Positions 1 to 5,300 of a DNA stretch of 11,627 bases are shown one piece after another; within the stretch, counting starts at the first letter, position 1, and each line of letters opens with the position of its first letter. The stretch is taken from assembly GCA_002068375.1 (NCBI GenBank), contig MVZL01000020.1:1-11627 (forward strand). The letters are read 5' to 3'. The DNA comes from Tenericutes bacterium ADurb.BinA155. GTDB lineage: Bacteria > Bacillota_I > Bacilli_A > RFN20 > CAG-826. The position numbers and the translations under genes were made by a program. A model generated the notes under the pieces. It saw nothing but the letters and a program-made list of their open reading frames with translations. It was not told where the DNA came from and searched no databases.

Positions 1-330
1 GGGATCGTCCTTGCGTTTTAAGGCGATATAAGGATAATGGCTATCATCCATCAGCATGATGTTGTAACGGGGATAATGGGTCTGAATCAGATTCATCTCG
101 AGGATGAAAGCCTCTTTATCGCTGCTCACGATGATCGTATCGAAATGATCGACGTGGCTCACCATCGCCTGGACTTTGCCCGATTGGGGGCGGAGGAAAT
201 ATTGGCTGACCCGTTTCTTCAGGTTCTTGGCCTTCCCGATATAGATGATCTTATCGTTCAGGTCCTTCATCAAATAGACCCCGGGTTTATCGGGGAGGAG
301 CGAAATGAGGCGCTTAAGGAGCTCGGTCAT
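1..330 (-). CDS. uvrC: UvrABC nuclease subunit C, N-terminal part (gene runs off the left edge)
   Basis: This is the first 110 codons of UvrC, the subunit of the UvrABC nucleotide excision repair complex that makes the two incisions flanking a lesion. The visible part is the GIY-YIG nuclease domain: GVY at residues 17-19, YIG at 30-32 followed by GKAKNLKKR with R40, and the conserved acidic stretch KEAFILE (E73/E78) leading into NLIQTHYPRYN. This domain makes the 3' incision in characterised UvrC proteins. The ATG (328-330) overlaps the mutS2 TGA (327-329) as ATGA, and no clear Shine-Dalgarno precedes it, so translation is probably coupled to mutS2. The UVR and endonuclease V-like domains lie outside the window. 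Family assignment is secure; completeness cannot be judged. Confidence 0.95.
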   Translation of the reverse strand, partial: MTELLKRLISLLPDKPGVYLMKDLNDKIIYIGKAKNLKKRVSQYFLRPQSGKVQAMVSHVDHFDTIIVSSDKEAFILEMNLIQTHYPRYNIMLMDDSHYPYIALKRKDDP

Positions 331-2633
331 TTGAGATGCACGATGGTGGCTCCACCGCCGCCCTCATATTCGCCGCCGGTCTCGAAGGATTCGACGAATT
401 CAGTGTGTTTTTTGAGATAGGTTTGAACGGCGCTCCGGAGGGCTCCGCTCCCTAAGCCATGGATGATCCGGACCCGCTTATAGCCCTTGATCCGGCACTT
501 ATCGAGATAGTCGGTCACATCGGCTAAGCCTTCGTCCACGTGTTCGCCGATGATATTGATCTCTAAGGGGAGACCTTTGGTCACCATCGTATCGATGTAG
601 GCTCCGGTCATCGCGATGGGCTTTTCTTCGGGGGCGGGCACGACTCGGACCTGATCTTTTTCGGTCTTAAAAGTCACGCCATCCGCGGTGGCGATTTCGA
701 TATTCTTCCCCGAAATCCGGGTGATTTTGCCCACGACCCCATAGGTCGGGTTCTCGACATAATCGCCCAGGGCGACTTCGCCGGAAAAATGGACTTCTTC
801 TTGTTTGGCTTTTAGATCGTTTAAGCGTTTCTTCGCCGCGATCACTTCGTGCATCTTGAGTTCGGGCTTATCGAGAGAAGCCAAGACTTCATCGATCTCT
901 TGCTGCGCATCCGCGAGCATCTTTTCCTTGGTGTCTTTCACGTCGCTCAGGTAATTCTCTTCCCGTTTTTTAAGCGACCCCTCTTCTTTTAAGATCGCGT
1001 CTTTTTCTTCTTGGAGGGCTTTTTGTTCGAGGACGAGTTTGGCCTTGGCCGCTTCTTCTTCGCGGCTCAGTTCGCTTAGGCGTTCGATCGCTTTTCCGAT
1101 CGAGACGTCCTCATGTTCCGCTAAATAGGATTGGGCGGCTGAGATGACTTTCGGGTCGACCCCATAACGGGAAGCGACCGAAATCCCATAGGATTCGCCC
1201 GGTAAGCCCATCTTGAGCTTATAGGTCGGTAGGAGTTTCTCCGCATCGAAAAGCATCGAGGCGTTCACAATCCGAGGCTCACTAAGGGCGTAGGCTTTTA
1301 AGCCCTCGAAGTGGCTGCTCACCAAGGTGAAGCAATGGCGGTCCAGTAAGAACTTAATGGTCGCATAGGCGATCGCTTCGCCTTCTTTAGGTGAGGTGCC
1401 GGTCCCGACTTCATCTAAGAGGACGAGGTCGTTCCCTCCGACTGAGGAGAAGATCCCCGCGAGATTGGACATATGGCCGGAGAAAGTCGAAAGGTTATCG
1501 GCGAGCGATTGCGAATCGCCGATATCGGTATAAACGGATTTGATGTAGCCGATCTCCGCCCCTTCAAGGCAGGGGATCGCTAAGCCGGCTTCATGCATCA
1601 AGACCAATAGTCCTAAGGTTTTGAGGGCGACGGTCTTGCCGCCGGCATTCGGCCCCGAGATCACGACGATCCGCTTTGCTTCGTTCAGGCTGAAGTCATT
1701 GGGCACCACTTTGCTTTGGTCGAGCAAGGGATGGCGGGCCCCCGGGATATAAAGTTCCTTTTGATCGCTACAATGGGCGATATGGGCGTGCAAAGCATCC
1801 GCGTAAAGGGCCTTCGCTTGCAAAAAATCGAGGTAGCCGATCATCTGGTTCAGTTTCGTGATGGCGTCGGAAGAGCCTCCGACTTCGGTCGAAAGGATCC
1901 CTAAAAGCCGATGGATCTCTTCCCGCTCCGCGTTCTTTAGCTCCACCATCTTGTTATTCATTTCGACGATCAGTTCGGGCTCAATGAAGGTGGTCGCCCC
2001 GCTGCTCGAGACGTCCTGAACAATCCCCTTCACCTTGTTCTTGTAGGCGTTAGCGACCGGTAAGACATAATGGCCGTTTTTGATCGTGAGGGTGGTGTCG
2101 CTCAAATAGACCTTGTTCTCTTCAAGGACGAAGCCGAGCTTATGGACCATCTCTTTTTCAAGGTGATCCATCTGGGTCCGGATGCTTTTTAAGGTTGGCG
2201 AAGCGTTATCGTAGACCTGAAGATCCGGTCCGATGATCTTATGGATATCTTTTTCAAGGAAGCTCAGGGTTGGAAGTTCTTTGCTATAGGCAATCAGTAA
2301 CGGCGACATCTCGACGCCCGCGAAGTATTTAGCGAGGGCGCCCGCGGTTAAAACATCATTCGCGACCCGTTCCAAATCCTCGATCGAAAGGACGAAGCCT
2401 TTGGCGGCCAAAGCGACGATATGCTCCAAATCGCTGCTCACTTCGATCGGGAAATGGCCGTATCGAGAGAGCAGCATCATCGTCTCATCAAGAAAGGAAA
2501 GCTCTTTCGTTAAGACTTCTTTTGGGAGTTCCGTTAAGGAAAGGCAGGCTTTTTGGCCGCGCTCGGTCCGACAATAGGAGGCGAGTTTCTCGGCGATTTT
2601 AGGGAATTCAAGGACTTCAGTGGCGTTTTGCAT
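327..2633 (-). CDS. mutS2: Endonuclease MutS2 (MutS family ATPase with C-terminal Smr domain)
   Basis: 768 residues, full length for MutS2. In this family the protein is linked to suppression of recombination and, in Bacillus, to rescue of collided ribosomes. Visible parts in order: MutS core/clamp region (about 1-310); ATPase with Walker A GPNAGGKT (327-334), STFSGHM (382-388) and Walker B LVLLDEVGTG (403-412); a charged coiled coil of about 505-615 rich in K/E/Q; a small beta domain (about 618-665); and a C-terminal Smr domain (about 690-768) with HGLGSGALR at 725-733. The mismatch-recognition domain of MutS is absent, as expected for MutS2. The Smr LDLR motif reads INII (692-695), so the Asp and Arg associated with nuclease activity are missing while the HGxGxGxLR loop is kept. 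The ATG at 2633 sits directly after an extended -10 promoter. It is followed by uvrC with a 4-nt overlap. Confidence 0.96.
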   Translation of the reverse strand: MQNATEVLEFPKIAEKLASYCRTERGQKACLSLTELPKEVLTKELSFLDETMMLLSRYGHFPIEVSSDLEHIVALAAKGFVLSIEDLERVANDVLTAGALAKYFAGVEMSPLLIAYSKELPTLSFLEKDIHKIIGPDLQVYDNASPTLKSIRTQMDHLEKEMVHKLGFVLEENKVYLSDTTLTIKNGHYVLPVANAYKNKVKGIVQDVSSSGATTFIEPELIVEMNNKMVELKNAEREEIHRLLGILSTEVGGSSDAITKLNQMIGYLDFLQAKALYADALHAHIAHCSDQKELYIPGARHPLLDQSKVVPNDFSLNEAKRIVVISGPNAGGKTVALKTLGLLVLMHEAGLAIPCLEGAEIGYIKSVYTDIGDSQSLADNLSTFSGHMSNLAGIFSSVGGNDLVLLDEVGTGTSPKEGEAIAYATIKFLLDRHCFTLVSSHFEGLKAYALSEPRIVNASMLFDAEKLLPTYKLKMGLPGESYGISVASRYGVDPKVISAAQSYLAEHEDVSIGKAIERLSELSREEEAAKAKLVLEQKALQEEKDAILKEEGSLKKREENYLSDVKDTKEKMLADAQQEIDEVLASLDKPELKMHEVIAAKKRLNDLKAKQEEVHFSGEVALGDYVENPTYGVVGKITRISGKNIEIATADGVTFKTEKDQVRVVPAPEEKPIAMTGAYIDTMVTKGLPLEINIIGEHVDEGLADVTDYLDKCRIKGYKRVRIIHGLGSGALRSAVQTYLKKHTEFVESFETGGEYEGGGGATIVHLK

Positions 2634-2640
2634 CCTCGGA

Positions 2641-2650
2641 ATTATAACAT
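2641..2650 (-). promoter_or_regulatory. Extended -10 promoter of mutS2, predicted leaderless transcript
   Basis: On the minus strand, ATGTTATAAT gives a perfect TATAAT (2646-2641) with the TGn extension just upstream. No TTGACA-like -35 is visible; the matching position is GC-rich. The last T of the -10 lies 7 nt before the mutS2 ATG, which puts the predicted transcription start at 2634/2633, at or next to the start codon. The GAGG touching the ATG is too close to act as a Shine-Dalgarno. Promoter identity is read from sequence; leaderless expression is inferred. Confidence 0.7.
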
Positions 2651-2655
2651 GCGCG

Positions 2656-2668
2656 GGCGCGGGGCGCC
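2656..2668. repeat. GC-rich inverted repeat on the axis between two divergent promoters
   Basis: GGCGC-GGG-GCGCC, 5-bp perfect arms with a 3-nt spacer, centred at 2662. The two opposing -10 boxes (2641-2646 and 2679-2684) have their midpoint at 2662.5, so the repeat lies on the symmetry axis, where both -35 regions would fall. It may be a binding site or simply GC-rich spacer; the short arms limit confidence. Confidence 0.4.
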
Positions 2669-2674
2669 TTTCCT

Positions 2675-2684
2675 ATGGTAAAAT
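2675..2684 (+). promoter_or_regulatory. Extended -10 promoter of rnhC, predicted leaderless transcript
   Basis: ATGGTAAAAT contains TGn followed by TAAAAT (2679-2684), an extended -10 with one mismatch to TATAAT. There is no recognisable -35. Counting 7 nt on places the transcription start at 2691/2692, exactly at an in-frame ATG (2692). The -10 overlaps the next upstream in-frame ATG (2683), which would therefore not be transcribed. The arrangement mirrors the mutS2 promoter. Confidence 0.6.
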
Positions 2685-2691
2685 GAGCAAC

Positions 2692-3657
2692 ATGCAAGCG
2701 TCCCCCTCCACTTATACGATCGCCGTGAACGAGTCCACCTTAACCAAGATGGCGGATTTTTATCAGGATCAGTTCGTGGCCGTAAGCTCTCCCTATGTCG
2801 CTTTTTTAGCAAAGGGCGAAGACGTGAGCATCACCGCCTATAAAAAGGCCGATTCCCAAGGTCGCCACAAAGTCATTTTTCAGGGCCCGAAAGCGGGCTA
2901 CGAAGTTTCGATTTGGTCGGAAAATCCGAATGTTTCAAAGCCATCCAAGCCTTTAGGACTGAAGCGTCCTTTTTCCCCGATGCACCCCGGGCCGCAACTC
3001 TATCGCTGGGTTGATCAGATCGGAAGCGATGAAGTCGGGACCGGCGATTTCTTTGGCCCCGTATGCGTCTGCGCGGCCTACGTCGACCGAAAGGGCTTAG
3101 AAGAGATCCAAGAGCTCGGCGTCACCGACTCCAAGCAAATGGACGACGCCTATATCCGGGAGATCGGGCCGAAGCTGATCCATGATTTTGAATATTCCCA
3201 GCTCAGCCTTGATAACCCGAAATACAACGAAGTTCAGAAAAAGGGTCTCAATATGAACATGATTAAGGCCAAGATGCATAACCGTTGCCTGCTTAATCTT
3301 TCGAAGAAACACCCCGGCGTCATGCTTTGCCAAGATCAATTCGCGGAGCCAGGGCTTTATTACCATTACCTTAAAGGCGAGCAAGAAATCGCCGAGAATA
3401 TCCATTTCTCCACGAAAGGCGAAATGGCTTTCCCTAGCGTCGCTTTGGGTTCCGTGATCGCTCGGTATAGCTTTTTGATGAAGATGGACGCCTTAAGCGC
3501 GAAATACGGGAAGAGGATCCCGCTTGGGGCCGGCGAAGAAGTCGATGCGTTTGCCCGGTGGTTCCTTAAAAAATATGGCTTAAAGGAACTTCAAAAGGTC
3601 ACGAAAAACAACTTCGCGAACATGAAGAAGCTTTTGGGGAGCGATCCCCTACTTTAA
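2692..3657 (+). CDS. rnhC: Ribonuclease HIII
   Basis: 321 residues with this start. RNase HIII degrades the RNA strand of RNA/DNA hybrids such as R-loops and primers. An N-terminal substrate-binding TBP-like domain (about 1-90) precedes the type 2 RNase H fold. The active-site segment is GSDEVGTGDFFGP (111-123, D113 and E114), followed by TDSKQM (145-150), CQDQF with D215, and STKGE with E244, in keeping with the family's DEDE set. The retained N-terminal domain and GxDEvGxGd motif separate HIII from HII. The frame is open back to 2620, and in-frame ATGs lie at 2620, 2683 and 2692. I chose 2692 because the putative -10 covers 2683; 2683 would add three residues, and 2620 would run into mutS2. 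No Shine-Dalgarno is visible for any of them. The gene diverges from mutS2, and its 3' end overlaps rluD by 9 bp. Confidence 0.93.
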   Translation: MQASPSTYTIAVNESTLTKMADFYQDQFVAVSSPYVAFLAKGEDVSITAYKKADSQGRHKVIFQGPKAGYEVSIWSENPNVSKPSKPLGLKRPFSPMHPGPQLYRWVDQIGSDEVGTGDFFGPVCVCAAYVDRKGLEEIQELGVTDSKQMDDAYIREIGPKLIHDFEYSQLSLDNPKYNEVQKKGLNMNMIKAKMHNRCLLNLSKKHPGVMLCQDQFAEPGLYYHYLKGEQEIAENIHFSTKGEMAFPSVALGSVIARYSFLMKMDALSAKYGKRIPLGAGEEVDAFARWFLKKYGLKELQKVTKNNFANMKKLLGSDPLL

Positions 3658-4554
3658 AGTCTTGAGGAAATCGGTGAATTCTTGCGGAAGCGGGGCTTTG
3701 TAAGTCACCGCTTTTTTGGTCCGAGGATGGATGAAGGTAAGCTCGTAAGCATGGAGGAGCTGCCCTTTATCGTAGAGTTTGCGGTTCCCGGTGCCATAGA
3801 GCGGATCGCCGATGAGCGGATGCCCGATATAGTCGAGATGGACCCGGATTTGGTGGGTCCGACCGGTCAGAAGGCGGCAGGAAATATAAGTGACATTGCT
3901 TTCATGGAAACGCTGGATCACGTGGAAATAAGTGACCGCTTCTTTGCCCTTATCGACGTTCACGCAGAACTTGAGAGGATGAATCGGGTCCCGGGCGATC
4001 GGGGCATCGATCTTGCCTTCATCTTCAAGGATGATCCCTTGGACGAGGGCGACGTATTCCCGGTGCATCGTGTGATCGGCGAGCTGCGAAGAGAGAAAGG
4101 CGAAGGCTTCGTCATTCTTCGCGATGACGAGCAAGCCCGAAGTATCTTTATCGATTCGGTGGACTAAGCCTGGCCGGACCGGGTCTTCTTCATTGCCGAG
4201 TTCTTTTTCATGATAAAGGAGGGCGTTCACGAGCGTTCCATCTTGGTGGCCGTTTCCCGGATGGACGACTAATCCCGCCGGCTTATCGATCACGAGAACA
4301 TCGTCATCTTCATGGATGATGTTGAGGGGAATATCTTCCGGGGTCAGATCGCTTTTCGGCGCGACATATTCCGGATAGACGATATGGTCATTTTCTTTGA
4401 CCCAAAAGTGAGCCTTTTCGGCTTTGCCGTTCACCGTGACTCCCCCTTGTTTAAGGAGAGCCTGGGCTTTGCTTCTTGAAAGCGCCGCCCCAATGAGTGT
4501 CAAGACTTCATCAAGCCGCTTTCCGGCATTTTCTTTAGTAACGATATACTCCAT
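3649..4554 (-). CDS. rluD: 23S rRNA pseudouridine synthase, RluD family (YlyB type)
   Basis: 301 residues, usual family length. An N-terminal S4 RNA-binding domain (about 12-60, GKRLDEVL...SRSKAQALLKQGGVTVNGK) precedes the pseudouridine synthase catalytic domain. The catalytic motif is HRIDKDTSG at 132-140 with nucleophile D135 (HRLDKDTSG in most homologues). Other family signatures are DKPAGLVVHPG (90-100) and GRTHQIRVHL (231-240). The enzyme isomerises uridines in large-subunit rRNA; RluD of E. coli targets helix 69, but the exact target here cannot be told from sequence. The ATG overlaps the lspA TAA by one base (TAATG at 4556-4552), suggesting coupled translation. ileS-lspA-ylyB is the Bacillus order. 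The gene ends in TAG at 3649, inside the tail end of convergent rnhC, and no terminator separates the two. Confidence 0.95.
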   Translation of the reverse strand: MEYIVTKENAGKRLDEVLTLIGAALSRSKAQALLKQGGVTVNGKAEKAHFWVKENDHIVYPEYVAPKSDLTPEDIPLNIIHEDDDVLVIDKPAGLVVHPGNGHQDGTLVNALLYHEKELGNEEDPVRPGLVHRIDKDTSGLLVIAKNDEAFAFLSSQLADHTMHREYVALVQGIILEDEGKIDAPIARDPIHPLKFCVNVDKGKEAVTYFHVIQRFHESNVTYISCRLLTGRTHQIRVHLDYIGHPLIGDPLYGTGNRKLYDKGQLLHAYELTFIHPRTKKAVTYKAPLPQEFTDFLKTLK

Positions 4555-5300
4555 TAGTCCTTCTTTTTTGACGCCAAATCTTTCGATTCCTTGGCCTCTT
4601 CTTTGCTTCCGAGAGGCTGGTCTTTCGCTAAGGCTTCGTCTTCCTTTTTGCTCGCGATGGCGTTCCCGCGGCTCGGATTGCTTTCGGCGGTCGATTCTTT
4701 GACCCGAGGATCCTTTTCATAGGGATCTTCATGCGGATGTTTCACCGCATCATAGATCAGGTAGACGATAAAGAGAATGACCCCGACGGTGAGGCAAGAA
4801 TCCGCCCAGTTGAAGGTGGCGAAAGGATTGACGATCGAGGTTGAGGCATTTGGCCCGCCGCCAAGATAGAACTGGATGAAATCGATCACCCCATCGAAAC
4901 CGGTCGTCGCTTTCCAATAGAAGCAACGGTCGATCAAATTTCCGACCGCCCCCGCTCCTAATAAGGCTAAGATGGCCTTCATGAAGGGATGGAGTTTATC
5001 CCGGGCCACCACGAAATAGGCGATGATGACCGCGGACATCACAAGCGAAATGCAGATATTAAGGATCCGGCCCCCCACGCCATCAAAGCCTAACGAGAAG
5101 GCGACTTTGGTATTGTAGGAAAGGCTCACATAGAGGAAGTTCGGGATGATGGTGACGGCATTGGCCTGGCCGGGCTTCACCAAGGATTGGACGATCCACT
5201 TGCTGAGGATATCGAGGAGCAGCATCGCCCCGGCAAAGCACCCCCAAAAAATCGTATGCCATTGCGAAGTATGCGGCTGACGCTTGGCTTTCGCTTCCAT
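4554..5300 (-). CDS. lspA: Lipoprotein signal peptidase (signal peptidase II) with long charged C-terminal tail
   Basis: 248 residues from the ATG at 5300. LspA is an integral-membrane aspartic protease that removes signal peptides from diacylated prolipoproteins. Membrane segments are predicted near 15-38, 75-99, 107-125 and 168-187. Family motifs: LDILSKWIV (29-37), N63 in SYNTKVAF (a divergent NxGxAF), GNLIDR (120-125), catalytic D140 in GVIDFI, and catalytic D167 in FNWADS. The stretch between the two aspartates is long and Gly/Pro/Asn-rich. Residues 188-248 form a hydrophilic Lys/Glu/Ser tail beyond the last membrane segment, making the protein much longer than the usual 150-170 residues. 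The start overlaps the ileS TAA by one base (TAATG), with GAGGT just upstream in the ileS 3' end. An upstream in-frame GTG/TTG-type start would overlap ileS further and is less likely. Confidence 0.95.
   Translation of the reverse strand: MEAKAKRQPHTSQWHTIFWGCFAGAMLLLDILSKWIVQSLVKPGQANAVTIIPNFLYVSLSYNTKVAFSLGFDGVGGRILNICISLVMSAVIIAYFVVARDKLHPFMKAILALLGAGAVGNLIDRCFYWKATTGFDGVIDFIQFYLGGGPNASTSIVNPFATFNWADSCLTVGVILFIVYLIYDAVKHPHEDPYEKDPRVKESTAESNPSRGNAIASKKEDEALAKDQPLGSKEEAKESKDLASKKKD

Noticed and set aside
37..420. 127-codon plus-strand open frame across uvrC and the end of mutS2
   Set aside because: It lies wholly opposite two conserved genes and matches no family.
2651..2668. Terminator between mutS2 and rnhC
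   Set aside because: Both genes start here and diverge, and the GC-rich repeat has no T-run.
2620..2691. Longer rnhC starting at 2620 or 2683
   Set aside because: The 2620 start overlaps mutS2 and its promoter and adds residues unlike the family N-terminus; the 2683 ATG lies inside the putative -10 box. The 2683 start remains a fallback if the promoter call is wrong.
3682..4167. 161-codon plus-strand open frame opposite rluD
   Set aside because: Antisense shadow of RluD; no motif and no start signals.
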